Notes under the pieces: generated by a model
Told to the model about the DNA's origin: nothing
Databases searched by the model: none
The model's input: the letters and a program-made list of their open reading frames with translations, nothing else
Part shown: in pieces, positions 28,474 to 37,959 of the stretch
How the letters are laid out: every line of letters starts with the position of its first letter
Numbering within the stretch: position 1 is the first letter of the stretch
NCBI GenBank assembly: GCA_965116235.1
Contig: OZ220496.1
Location: 3,100,001 to 3,164,000, forward strand
From: MPNP01 sp965116235
Lineage (GTDB): Bacteria > Pseudomonadota > Alphaproteobacteria > Rhodobacterales > Rhodobacteraceae
Direction: 5' to 3'
Length of the DNA: 64,000 bases
Position numbers and translations under genes: made by a program

Positions 28474-29971
28474 ATGCAAAAGTTCATCATGTTATCCATG
28501 GCCCTAGTGCTGGCGGGAGCCGGTGCCCATGCCATGGAGGGGGGGGGTAGACACCTCCATGGATGACAGCGCTCCCGCTGTCGACGAGACGAAAATGAAT
28601 GTCACCATGATGGAGGATGAGCCTGAAGTCATGGCCGAGGACATGCCAATGGCCAGTGCGCCTTCGATGGTCTTGTCTGGTGAGGCCAAGATGGGGTTGA
28701 AGCGTGTGGACGACAATGCCAGCACCAAGCCGGAGGACGACGACATCAAGACCGTGGTGGAATACGAGATCACATTCAAATCCTCGGGTGTGACCGACGG
28801 GGGCCTTGTGTTTGGCGCGGCCATATCGATTGACGAGGACGGCAAGGGAGCCGCCGGCAGCAACGGGGTCAATGCGGCCAGTGTTCACATTGGCGGTGCG
28901 GACGACACCTGGAAGTTGCAATTTGGGAGCAATGATCCGGGCATTGATCTGGTTCCAGCTGTCGGTCTGGCGGATGCGGACGAGATCTCCGGCATGACCA
29001 AGACGGTTCTTCCTCTCATGTATACAGACGGCACGACCATGAAGCGGGCTCGCATGGTTGACACACTTAATATTGCTGCGATAAAAGGAGCCGGAACCCT
29101 TGGAAAAGCCGAGGCTAAGGCCGAGATTACTGGTGATCCTTTGAGTTTGCCAATATTCGCCAGCGACGGCAGTTTCACAACAGCGGACAGCATTACAGCT
29201 GAGTCCTGGCTCCCTCTTTCATACATCAAGCAAAAAGAGGGCGGCATCAAATACCCGGTGAGCAAGAGGAACGGCACTGCGTGGGAAGTCAAGACTACAG
29301 GGGACGATATGCCGGCACCGCCTCCGAGTCGCTCGGCCGTGGCCCTGACCGGCACTGTAGATTCGTTTTCCTATGCCCTGACCGCCGGTGAGGGCGGTAG
29401 TGACGCATGGTCTGTCGGGGTCGAGTATGATCCGGGAGCCTTCTACGTAAGTGCAGGCGCGGATTCCAATGACGTGCTGGCGGTGGGAGCCGGAGGCACC
29501 TTTGCCGGGAACACCTTGAAGGCAACCTACGTCAAGCAGGACGGCGAAATGTATCATGCCCTCACGTTAGTGATATACGACCCGCTCCCGTCTGCTAATC
29601 CCGTCAGCGCGTCTTTGGCCAAGGACAACACCGTGAATGAAATGGAGGCCTGGGGTTTGTCATTGTCGCGGGAGATTGGCCAGGGGTCAAGCGTAACAGC
29701 GACATATTCCCAGCTTGCCGACAAGGGATCCAAGGACAAGGTGACCAAAACTCCCTTCATTGGAACCAAGCAATGGGAGCTGGACTTCACCTACGATCTA
29801 GGGAGTGGAGCCAGTTTCTATGCCGGCATTGAACAGGCCAACAAGTCCACGTACAATGGCATGAATAATATGGAGGTCAAGTCCGCTGGACGCAAACGAG
29901 TTCTCTTTACGCCGGTTGTGAAGAAATCGAAGGTGACCACGCTCGAAGCGGGCATCACCATGACGTTCTAG
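28474..29971 (+). CDS. Rhodobacter-type porin copy 1, OFF by a G9 tract after the signal peptide
   Basis: From the ATG at 28474, behind a good AGAGG site, the frame encodes a signal peptide ending AGAGAHA, then Met-Glu-Gly-Gly and a stop at TGA a few codons after the G9 run (28539-28547). The porin body lies in the next frame to 29971. Removing one G joins the two: signal peptide, then VDTSMDDSAPAVDE, a Met- and acid-rich N-terminal segment of about 60 residues. A beta-barrel begins at MVLSGEAKMGLKRVDD. The end ...VTTLEAGITMTF closes with the terminal Phe needed for outer-membrane assembly. The predicted product is about 498 residues, an outer-membrane diffusion porin. As sequenced it is OFF. 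Confidence 0.8.
28539..28547 (+). repeat. G9 tract in porin copy 1
   Basis: Nine G directly after GCCATGGA. G8 (or G11) would be in frame with the barrel; G9 and G10 are out of frame. The position is just after the signal peptidase site, as in known phase-variable outer-membrane genes. Confidence 0.9.
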
Positions 29972-30480
29972 TCGAACCCGCTGATTATCGAGGCCTGGGC
30001 GTCTGCCGTCTCAGCCTTGATCAATTGCTTGTAGGCTCGCTACAGGCTGGCCAGGCCGGATGTTCTCAACTCGGAGAAATCAAGCGTTAGGGGGGGGCAA
30101 CTTGTTCGCCAATTTGGCCTTGACAAACTCCGCTGGAATCCCGCAGACGGTCAACAAGTGAATCATGGCTGGCCAGTGCAAGGCGACCGAAGGCTGGGGC
30201 AGATTGGCTCCGAGCCGAGTAGGTCGATGACGGGTTTTTCCGCAAGGCGCGGCCGAGACTGGAATCAAACAGGATCGTCTGCCCTCGCAGCCAGTTCAGT
30301 CGTTTGGTCGGAACGGCCGGGACATTCGGGATCTACAAGATCGAACCGATTGGCCCTTGTAGTTCACCGGCCAGACGGCTTTCAAGATAGGCTAGCACTT
30401 TCGGGCTGGTTCAGGCTCCCTTAAACGGACTACACCAAGGCCTTCAAGGGTCGGTCGAGTCGACCCCGATAATGCCGACC
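29968..30480 (-). pseudogene. Decayed phage portal protein (C-terminal half)
   Basis: On the minus strand, in shifting frames with stops, I can read pieces in the right order. They are VDSTDPRRPW, SPKVLAYLESRLAGEL, GPIGSIL, then RPTRLGANLPQPSVALHWPA, LLTVCGIPAEFVKAKL, ANKLPPP, TLDFSELR, RAYKQLI and ASIISGFD before a stop. This matches the C-terminal half of portal proteins from alphaproteobacterial phages (the RLG..PP motif, then ACGVP, then the sRa.ay helix). Frameshifts occur at least at the C8 run (30090-30097) and there is an internal TAG in the last third. The gene converges on the porin and its stop abuts the porin stop. A shorter piece of the same gene follows porin copy 2. Confidence 0.5.
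30090..30097 (+). repeat. G8 tract (C8 in the portal remnant)
   Basis: Eight G on the plus strand. On the minus strand it encodes the Pro run in the portal remnant, and the reading frame is broken exactly here. Confidence 0.85.
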
Positions 30481-31524
30481 CATTACCCCGCTTGATCAGC
30501 GAGCGGCCTATGCCGTCCAGGTCGGAGGGGATCAGGACCGAACACCCTGAACCCGGTCGGTATAGCCATAGTTCCACTTCTCGGTCTTGGCAAACGGCCA
30601 GAGTTTTCGGGCCATGACACCGCCCCGCACAAATGACTGGCCGCAATCAGCCTGTGGGGTTGACTTCGAGGTTGCATCGAGACCGAACTTTCGGGATAGG
30701 CCGGTCGAACAACCAGCGAGAGCGCGACAGAACTGCCTTTGGGATCACCCGCCCCGCGTTGACCAACCGTTCCCGCAAGACATTGAGGCCTGGAGACACC
30801 CCCGTAAGCAAGCCGGTTTTCATCATTTTCACGGTCTCGATCATGTGGGATTTGATCCTTTTTCCACGGCAAGGTAGCCGTGAATCCCAGTTGATCCTCG
30901 CCACAGTCCAAGGCAGTGTAGCAGCCTTCGTATTGGGCGGCGATTTCCTCGAAATTGTGGCGGGCCAGCAATATGACATTGCCTCCGGACGCCCCAAAGG
31001 TTCGCTTGGTAAATCGCTCCCGCAGGCCAGAACCGAGCGTGAGTTTGAGATTAGGGAAACTGAGCCTATTCGCTTCGCGAATGACATATCGAGCCGTCAA
31101 CCTCCACGGTTCCAGGTTCCGGGTCGTGGAATTAGCGGGTTATATGCCTGCTTACCCCAAATTCCCAAACCGTTATGATCCCAATACTATGAGATATTCA
31201 AGCCGATCACAAATGCCCAAGAAAGCATGGCTGACGTCACCATGCACCGACCAGCCTAGAGAGGACTGGAATTTTGTGAAGCCCAAACCGGCCGCGATCA
31301 AGCGGTCGTCGGTGGCAAAGGTTCTTGGGTAAACAGGTATATAATCCCCCTTTTTTAAATGTTTGACTTTCCGTTTGCAGGTTGCTCACGTACGGCATGG
31401 GATACATGGACGTAATAGTCTTGATCGTGAATGCACATTTTGGCTGTAACTTCTGCATTGAATATTACCGTCCATCGACCATTTAGCCTACTGATTCTCT
31501 CGACTGTTTCTGTATGGACAAACC
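30481..31524. other. Unresolved decayed region
   Basis: About 1 kb without an intact gene. Minus-strand frames are long in places (for example RYVIREANRLSFPNLKL at about 31050-31100) but have no start and no family I can name. The order (next to a portal remnant) would suit the N-terminal part of the portal gene or other phage genes. The final 150 bases before the M3 peptidase are AT-rich and probably hold its promoter. Confidence 0.4.
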
Positions 31525-33555
31525 ATGACGACTGTCAATCCATTGCTTCAGAATTGGGACACTCCCTTTGAAATACCACCTTTCAGACAGATCAAGGACA
31601 AGCACTTCGGGGAAGCCTTGGATCATGTCCTGAAAAACACCCTGAAAGAAATCGATCGGATAGCCCAAAACCCCGCAAAACCGACATTCAGCAATACCAT
31701 TGAAGCCATGGAGCAGGCAGAAGTCCAGTTGAATGACGTCGTCAGCGTATTCTTCAATCTGACAGGATCAGACAGCAACGAAGAGCGGCGAAAACTGGAA
31801 GCCGATTATGCACCTAGATTCGCTGAGTACTCGTCGGCTATCGTACTTAACGAGGATTTGTTCAAGCGGATCGATTCACTTTGGACAAATCGAGATACAC
31901 TTGATCTGAATGCCGAACAGCTTCGCGTTCTGGAAGTTTATCATCAGGATTTTGTCCGCTCCGGGTGTGCGCTTGCCTCGGATGACAAGAAGCGATTGAA
32001 AGCGATCAAGGAGCGACTTGCGATCTTACAGACGCACTTTTCTCAAAACATTCTGCGGGAGGAAAGCAGCTGGTTTCTTGACGTTCCCGAAGATGATGTC
32101 ACGGCTCTGCCCGAATTCCTTGCGAGCGCGATGAGAGAAGCCGCCAAGGAACGCGATATTGACGGCTACGTCATAACCCTCAACCGATCTCTGATCGTTC
32201 CGTTTCTGGAACACTCACCCAATCGGGCATTACGACAACAGGCTTATAGCGCTTGGGTTGGACGCGGCAATAACGACAACGACAACGATACCAAGGAGAT
32301 CATCGGCGAGACCCTGAGTCTGCGGCATGAAATGGCCCAGCTTCTGGGGCATGAAACTTACGCCAAGTACAAACTGGAAAAGGAAATGGCAAAGAGCCCC
32401 GATCAGGTCAGGGAACTGCTTGACAGGGTTTGGCAACCAGCGCATCGACAAGCCCTGAAGGATGCCGATATCCTGAAGTCGATGCTCCAGGATGACAGTG
32501 TAAACGACAGTTTTGAACCATGGGACTGGCGCTATTACTCCGAACGGAGAAAAGTGACGAAGTTCGACTACAATGAAGCCGAAGTGAAGAAGTATTTTCA
32601 GTTGGACAAAATGATTGAGGCCGCATTTTACTGCGCCAGCAAACTGTTTGATCTGACCTTCAAGCCATTGGATGTGGATCTTTATCATCCCGATTGTCGA
32701 GCATGGGAGGTTGAGAGGGATGGTCGACATCTTGCCGTCTTTATTGGCGACTACTTCGCTCGACCTTCAAAAAGGTCCGGTGCATGGTGCTCGGCGTTTC
32801 GTTCACAGAGCAAGCTGAACGGAGAGGTTCGGCCCATCACGGTCAATGTCTGCAACTTTATCAAGCCTCAACAAGGTGAATCCAGCTTGTTATCCTTCGA
32901 TGACACCAGAACCTTGTTTCATGAGTTTGGTCATGCACTGCATTCCATGCTTTCGGACGTCACCTACGACAGCGTCTCTGGTACATCTGTTGTACGAGAC
33001 TTTGTGGAACTCCCGAGCCAACTTTTCGAACACTGGATGGAACTGCCAGAAGTGCTATCTCGCTTTGCCATTCATGCCAAAACCAAACGCCCCATTCCAG
33101 ACAGCCTTCTTCAAAAGCTGCTGGATGCAAGAAACTACGATATGGGTTTCTCGACTGTCGAATATTTGGCCAGTGCATTTGTCGATCTTGAAATGCACGA
33201 TGGCGTCCCTCCCCCAAACCCTTTGTCGCGAGAGGCCGAGATACTTGCCAGCATAAAGTTGCCCCCAGAAATCAAGATGCGACACAGCACAACCAACTTT
33301 GCACACGTGTTTGCGACCGAAGGTTACTCTTCCGGATACTATAGTTACCTGTGGTCTGAGGTCATGGATGCGGATGCCTTTGAGTGCTTCCTTGAAGAGG
33401 GCGGGCCCTTCAACAAGGAGACCGCCCGAAAACTCGAACAGTACATTCTGTCAGCAGGCAATTCCCAGAAGCCTGAGGACCTTTATGCCCAATTTCGAGG
33501 CCAGCTACCCACGGCGGATGCCCTACTCAGAAAAAGAGGCTTTGCAACGCCTTAG
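31525..33555 (+). CDS. prlC: M3 family oligopeptidase (oligopeptidase A type)
   Basis: The 676-residue cytoplasmic zinc peptidase carries HEFGHALHSM with the HExxH-type site and, about 25 residues on, a Glu in the ELPSQLFEHW segment as the third zinc ligand. The N-terminal NPLLQNW and long helical region fit oligopeptidase A or dipeptidyl carboxypeptidase of the M3A family. It degrades short peptides, including cleaved signal peptides. The frame is intact and of normal length. The stop is immediately followed by a dispersed repeat. Confidence 0.9.
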   Translation: MTTVNPLLQNWDTPFEIPPFRQIKDKHFGEALDHVLKNTLKEIDRIAQNPAKPTFSNTIEAMEQAEVQLNDVVSVFFNLTGSDSNEERRKLEADYAPRFAEYSSAIVLNEDLFKRIDSLWTNRDTLDLNAEQLRVLEVYHQDFVRSGCALASDDKKRLKAIKERLAILQTHFSQNILREESSWFLDVPEDDVTALPEFLASAMREAAKERDIDGYVITLNRSLIVPFLEHSPNRALRQQAYSAWVGRGNNDNDNDTKEIIGETLSLRHEMAQLLGHETYAKYKLEKEMAKSPDQVRELLDRVWQPAHRQALKDADILKSMLQDDSVNDSFEPWDWRYYSERRKVTKFDYNEAEVKKYFQLDKMIEAAFYCASKLFDLTFKPLDVDLYHPDCRAWEVERDGRHLAVFIGDYFARPSKRSGAWCSAFRSQSKLNGEVRPITVNVCNFIKPQQGESSLLSFDDTRTLFHEFGHALHSMLSDVTYDSVSGTSVVRDFVELPSQLFEHWMELPEVLSRFAIHAKTKRPIPDSLLQKLLDARNYDMGFSTVEYLASAFVDLEMHDGVPPPNPLSREAEILASIKLPPEIKMRHSTTNFAHVFATEGYSSGYYSYLWSEVMDADAFECFLEEGGPFNKETARKLEQYILSAGNSQKPEDLYAQFRGQLPTADALLRKRGFATP

Positions 33556-33559
33556 GGCC

Positions 33560-33695
33560 CTAGTGGTCTGTTTTAATCATTTGCTACTAACGTTTCAGAA
33601 ATTGGTCAAATCGCCATGCGTTGTGGTTCATATGACTGATCGGATCGGTTTGGCCTCGGTGTAGTCGGGATCCGTTCACGAGCAACAAAGATGCT
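33560..33695. repeat. Dispersed repeat, copy A
   Basis: About 135 bases starting CTAGTGGTCTGTTTTAATCA and running through GATCGGATCGG to the GTTCACGAGC region match the segment at 60431-60570 at roughly 85-90% by eye. No open frame is shared. It begins with TAGTGGTCTG, similar to the ends of the IS630-type element at 59216, so it may be an end of another such element or a MITE-like sequence. Confidence 0.75.
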
Positions 33696-33869
33696 GGAAT
33701 GACGGAAAACAGTCGCTTACACATCACCAGAATTGAAATCTTTTGTTTTTTACTGACCACTAGAGTTCGAATGGGCCGTCTGACCTGGATTTTAAGTTTG
33801 GGAAGCTCCCGTGCTCTATGGGAAAGAGTATCCCGGAACGATGATCGGGTTCACTCTGAACTGATATCA

Positions 33870-34406
33870 CTATTCAACGATCTCTTCGATGTCAACTCCC
33901 CAGATGTCGGATTTGCTGACCCAACCTTTGTACCCGTATGCCTCAATCTCGCACCAGTCCTGATTGCATTTGAGCAGATCTCCTATGACCAGTCTTTTGG
34001 CAATGGCGACTATCCTTGCATCAGCATGCGCTCGTGCATGAAGGGTTGCCTCCTCTTTGGCAACGATTACAGTCCTGGAGCCAGTTAAAATCTTGTATTC
34101 AACCCACCCTCCGACACCATCCATGGTTTCGACCAAACGGTAACTGCCATCTTCATCGAGCACTCGAAACGGAATGCCTGACTCCTTGAATTCCCACAAG
34201 ATGGCGTAATCGGGATGCGACCCCTTTCTGGCGACTCCGGAAGACGCTTTCATTGAGACGTATCGGGGTATGGGAAGTCCAGTCACCTTGCCCTTCCGTT
34301 GTTCATTTGATACAGCGGCATCCTGACTGTATGCCCTATCCGCAAAACCGCAAATGACAAGATGAAGGGCAAGGCATGAAAGTGTTAATTTTATTTTTCC
34401 TGCCAT
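33870..34406 (-). CDS. Exported SH3-domain protein
   Basis: The 178-residue protein starts MAGKIKLTLSCLALHLVICG, a signal peptide probably cleaved after AYS. It contains two bacterial SH3-like segments: one around YAILWEFKESGIPFRVLDEDGSYRLVE and one around ATLHARAHADARIVAIAKRL with CNQDWCEIEAYGYKGWV. Such proteins bind cell-wall peptides. I chose the internal ATG at 34406 because it begins the signal peptide; an upstream in-frame start at 34472 would bury it. It is divergent from the glyoxylate reductase-like gene, a pairing I recall from other alphaproteobacteria. Confidence 0.8.
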   Translation of the reverse strand: MAGKIKLTLSCLALHLVICGFADRAYSQDAAVSNEQRKGKVTGLPIPRYVSMKASSGVARKGSHPDYAILWEFKESGIPFRVLDEDGSYRLVETMDGVGGWVEYKILTGSRTVIVAKEEATLHARAHADARIVAIAKRLVIGDLLKCNQDWCEIEAYGYKGWVSKSDIWGVDIEEIVE

Positions 34407-34511
34407 TGGATATTCGGTAATTGTATCCCATCCGGTATATTCATCAATGCTTGGGGATAATCCTCGCCGCACAGTATATATCAGAGCCGTTTAATCATTC
34501 TAGGCAGGAAG

Positions 34512-35495
34512 ATGACAAATAAATTGAATGTTGTTCTGACAAGACGATTGCCACACATTGTCGAAACCAGAATGTCCGAACTGTTTCACCTGCAAATTCG
34601 GGAAAGTGATGACCCGATGAGTCGCAACGAGCTGGCTGCGGCCATGGCTTGGTGCGATGTTCTTGTCCCGACAATAACAGATACGATTGATCAATCGCTC
34701 CTTGCTCAGGCCGGTGACACACTTGGCCTGATCGCCAATTATGGGGCTGGGTTTGACAATGTAGATATACAAACGGCCCAAGCCCGGAACATTCTCGTGA
34801 CCAACACCCCGGGGGTGAATTCGGAAGACACCGCAGACATGGCCATTTGTCTCATGCTCGCAGTGGCACGACGATTGCGCGAGGGTCTGGAAGAGATGCA
34901 GTCCGGTGCATGGAAAGGCTGGGCTCCAACCGCTCTCATGGGAACCCGTCTCGGCAGCAAAAGGCTGGGAATTCTAGGCATGGGCCGGATTGGCACGGCC
35001 GTAGCCAGACGAGCAAAAGTTTTTGGCATGCAAATTCACTATCATAATCGCAAGCGAGTTCATAGTGACCTTGAGCGTGAACTTGATGCGACCTATTGGG
35101 AAAGTCTGGACCAAATGGTCAGCCGCATGGATATCATTTCCATCAACTGCCCACACACCCCTTCAACTTTTCATCTGATGAATGCAAGGCGACTCAAGCT
35201 GGTCCGACCCGAGGCCATTATTGTGAATACCTCACGCGGTGAAGTCATCGACCAGAATGCCTTGACCCGAATGTTGCGTAATGGTGATCTGGCCGGTGCT
35301 GGGCTTGATGTCTTTGAAAAAGGCAACGAAATCAATCCTCGACTGAGAGAGTTGCACAACGTAGTGCTTCTGCCCCACATTGGCTCGGCTACCAAAGAAG
35401 GTCGGATTGAGATGGGTGAAAAAGTGCTTATCAACATTAAGACCTTTGAAGACGGGCATAGCCCACCGGACCTGATCCTGCCGAGCATGATGTAG
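34512..35495 (+). CDS. D-glycerate/2-hydroxyacid dehydrogenase (GhrB-like)
   Basis: This 327-residue enzyme carries the Rossmann motif LGILGMGRIGTAVARRA, NTSRGEVIDQNAL, GLDVFEKGNEINP with the catalytic Glu region, and LLPHIGSAT with the catalytic His. It should reduce glyoxylate or hydroxypyruvate to glycolate or D-glycerate with NAD(P)H. It is a different branch from the hydroxyacid dehydrogenase at 5451. The ATG has AGGAAG immediately upstream, which is closer than usual. Length is normal. Confidence 0.88.
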   Translation: MTNKLNVVLTRRLPHIVETRMSELFHLQIRESDDPMSRNELAAAMAWCDVLVPTITDTIDQSLLAQAGDTLGLIANYGAGFDNVDIQTAQARNILVTNTPGVNSEDTADMAICLMLAVARRLREGLEEMQSGAWKGWAPTALMGTRLGSKRLGILGMGRIGTAVARRAKVFGMQIHYHNRKRVHSDLERELDATYWESLDQMVSRMDIISINCPHTPSTFHLMNARRLKLVRPEAIIVNTSRGEVIDQNALTRMLRNGDLAGAGLDVFEKGNEINPRLRELHNVVLLPHIGSATKEGRIEMGEKVLINIKTFEDGHSPPDLILPSMM

Positions 35496-35546
35496 TAAAC
35501 AAGATTTCCGGAATGATGCTTCCAGCTCGCGGAAGAGAGTCAGCTC

Positions 35547-36100
35547 TTAGGCAAAAAGGCCGTTCGGCTGTTCCTTGCTGACCTCGTTGAAGAGATCTGA
35601 CGTCGTGGACTGGCAATTCAATGTCTCCTCCATCGCAACGAAACTCCCGCTCAGAGACACGATGGCAACGAGTTCACTCCCGTAAATGAGTCTGACATTC
35701 CTCGCACGCTGAATTTCGTCAACAAATTGGGCAAAGCCCCCGTGCTCAATTGACATCTTCAACTCCAACCCCTTGTACAAATTGTCCCACTCATACGCCT
35801 TTGCATTGCCGTACCATCTGTCATGTTCCCTGAATTTCAGTTCAACCGGATACTCGCTACCCTCTACCAATGACTGCCAATTCTGACTACAATGCGAAAG
35901 TGCAGACTCCTGCCATCAGCATCAAAACCGAGTCTGAGCAGGAATCCGTCATCAGGATATGACTGCATGTAGCAGCCGTAACCAAGACTTCGGTCCACTC
36001 CTACGAACCATCCCCCGACATCACTTTTCCAAGCAATTGAGTGTTGACCGGATACAAAAATCAGCAAGGCCGCTAGGACCGGACAAACTCGTGGAACCAT
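35547..36100 (-). pseudogene. Exported hypothetical protein split by a 1-base deletion
   Basis: The first part (from the ATG at 36100) has a signal peptide (MVPRVCPVLAALLIFVSG) and then GGWFVGVDRSLGYGCYMQS; it stops in its frame at about 35864. The rest continues in another frame as NWQSLVEGSEYPVELKF and ends with AMEETLNCQSTTSDLF. Together they make one exported protein of about 185 residues of a type common in alphaproteobacteria (function unknown to me). One base is missing near 35872 in a short A run. Either a true frameshift or a consensus error. Confidence 0.6.
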
Positions 36101-36785
36101 TTCTACCGATAGAATCTTGGGACAATTCAGTTTCAGAATCAGCTGGCATCATTATCGGATAAGCTGGCAAACGCTACCCGTCAGTTACCGCATCTCAATT
36201 TTCATGACTGATAATCCAGCATGTCACTCAACTTCAGATCAGGCATTCGGCATTTTTCTTCGCGGCAGACAGGTTACGATTGGGTCATGAGGTGAGCAGC
36301 GATCAAGTTTTTTGATGCAACTGCTGTCCGGTTGCATTTGTCCACCGCTATTTGTCGTGTCGCAGATCTTGTGACGATTGCTGAATCATCATTTGAATCT
36401 GAATAACTTCGGCCATGTGCGGAGCGCATGACAGCGACGACAGCTCGTGACAGCCGTTTTTAGCACAGCGTCCCAAATATTGAAGGCATTACGATCAGCG
36501 AACTGATATTCCGATCACTACGACCAAGGACAGTGTTCCGTTGCGCTTGTTCGGGATCACGAAGCGGCGAACTGACGGTAGACATACGCATAGAGTGGGC
36601 CGGCAGCCACAAATAGAAAATTGAGACCGATGCAATGCTGGACCTGAAATGTATCCTCATGAACTGTCACTTCATGGATTGTCGGATTGGCACAAACGGC
36701 AAACCACATCTGCATGAATAACGATTTGGCATGGATTCATTCAGATCCGTGCCGTTGCCGCTAGCCGCCAACTGCTGGCTAGATG
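36101..36785. other. Intergenic region without a supported gene
   Basis: About 690 bases. Short frames on both strands show no family features. A minus-strand frame at 36460-36660 (FYLWLPAHSMRMS...) has no start context. I see no repeat, tRNA or strong hairpin. Confidence 0.45.
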
Positions 36786-37565
36786 CTAACGTTCGCGATT
36801 GTCGCCGCAAGCTTTGCAGTTCTTCTCGGGAGAGATTCGAATCATCCGTGCCTCAAACTGAAGTGCATCCAAGATATATAATCTATTCTCCAAGACGTTC
36901 CCGGCTCCAGTCAACAACTTGATTGCTTCTGTCGCCATAATGGAACCGATGATACCGGGCAAAGAACTGACCACGCCATACTCTGAACATGTTTGCTGCA
37001 ATTCACCTTCAGGTCGGACCGGGAATACACACTCGAAGCACGGCTGCCCGCGAAACACGCTGACTTGCCCTTCCCATTGGCTTATTGCTCCGAACACCAT
37101 CGGTATATTCAATTCAAGACATGTCCGATTAGTGAGTATGCGTGTGTCGAAATTGTCAGTGCCATCGATTACCACATCACACCCCTCAACCGTGGTTCGC
37201 GCGTTGGCAGCACTGAATCGAGCCTGACAGGGTACGATGACCGTATTCGAATTCTGCTTGGCCATCACCTGCCTGGCAACTTCGACCTTGGGCAGTCCAA
37301 CATGAGATTCCTGGAAGATGACCTGCCTTTGGAGATTGGGAAGACTGACTACGTCGTGGTCAACAATCGTCACCTCTCCAGCTCCTGCCGCGTTCAGATA
37401 CTGCATCACTGGTATGCCTAGCCCACCAGCACCGATCACTGCGACCCTTGCATTCTTGAGCTTGTTCTGACCGGAACCGCCGATTTCACTCAGAACGATG
37501 TGTCTTGCATATCGTACGAGTTCGTTCGGACTCAATTCCTTGGCTTGGGTCAATCTTGATTTCAT
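36786..37565 (-). CDS. moeB: Molybdopterin-synthase adenylyltransferase (MoeB/ThiF/HesA family)
   Basis: The 259-residue protein activates the C-terminal glycine of a MoaD/ThiS-type sulfur carrier with ATP. It shows VIGAGGLGIPVMQYL (nucleotide loop), DHDVVSLPNLQRQV, VIDGTDNFDTR and two Cys-x2-Cys zinc pairs in CFECVFP and CKACGD. A rhodanese domain is not present, as in bacterial MoeB. It could serve thiamine (ThiF role) as well. No molybdenum cofactor or thiamine genes are adjacent. Confidence 0.85.
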   Translation of the reverse strand: MKSRLTQAKELSPNELVRYARHIVLSEIGGSGQNKLKNARVAVIGAGGLGIPVMQYLNAAGAGEVTIVDHDVVSLPNLQRQVIFQESHVGLPKVEVARQVMAKQNSNTVIVPCQARFSAANARTTVEGCDVVIDGTDNFDTRILTNRTCLELNIPMVFGAISQWEGQVSVFRGQPCFECVFPVRPEGELQQTCSEYGVVSSLPGIIGSIMATEAIKLLTGAGNVLENRLYILDALQFEARMIRISPEKNCKACGDNRER

Positions 37566-37959
37566 GCAATTAACGTAATGGCACGGAAGTCTCAGCCCAA
37601 AATGATACCTTCATTTTTCGCATAATGAATACACCTATCTTGCCGAGGAAGCGATCCCGTGATTCACTCATGGCAAATCTCGGAGCAGAGAGCCAAGTTG
37701 CCGGAATGATGTACTTGACTGAGTTAACGGGGTTGAATATATCGTGTGCCTTCAAGGGCTGAGTGGTGTCTTGGCATGAATGAACGTAGGCTTTTTGGTA
37801 CATCCAACATTTTTGAATGACTATAGGTATCTCCGCTCTTTCGGCGTTGGAGTGTTGCCTGGTTTCGCCAAGTTGAACATTTCGATTCAAGACTTGGAAC
37901 GTTCTGAACCCGCGGGTGTTACAGAGCCAGAGAGCATCGGCTTCCTTACTGGCCCGCAG
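37566..37959. other. Intergenic region between moeB and the autotransporter gene
   Basis: About 390 bases with no supported gene. It separates two divergent genes and should hold both promoters. I cannot identify clear boxes. An open frame runs into the autotransporter signal peptide from 37780, but its upstream part has no signal-like or family features. Confidence 0.45.

Noticed and set aside
30483..31100. Long minus-strand open frame as a real gene of about 205 residues
   Set aside because: No ribosome binding site and no family match. The 3' part overlaps the portal remnant, which reads in other frames, so it is probably chance openness in decayed DNA.
36460..36660. Minus-strand frame in the 36101-36785 gap as a transposase fragment
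   Set aside because: Only a vague resemblance with no catalytic motif and no terminal repeats.
37780..37959. A longer N-terminus for the autotransporter from an upstream ATG at 37780
   Set aside because: It would place about 60 residues before the lipoprotein signal peptide, which would abolish export.
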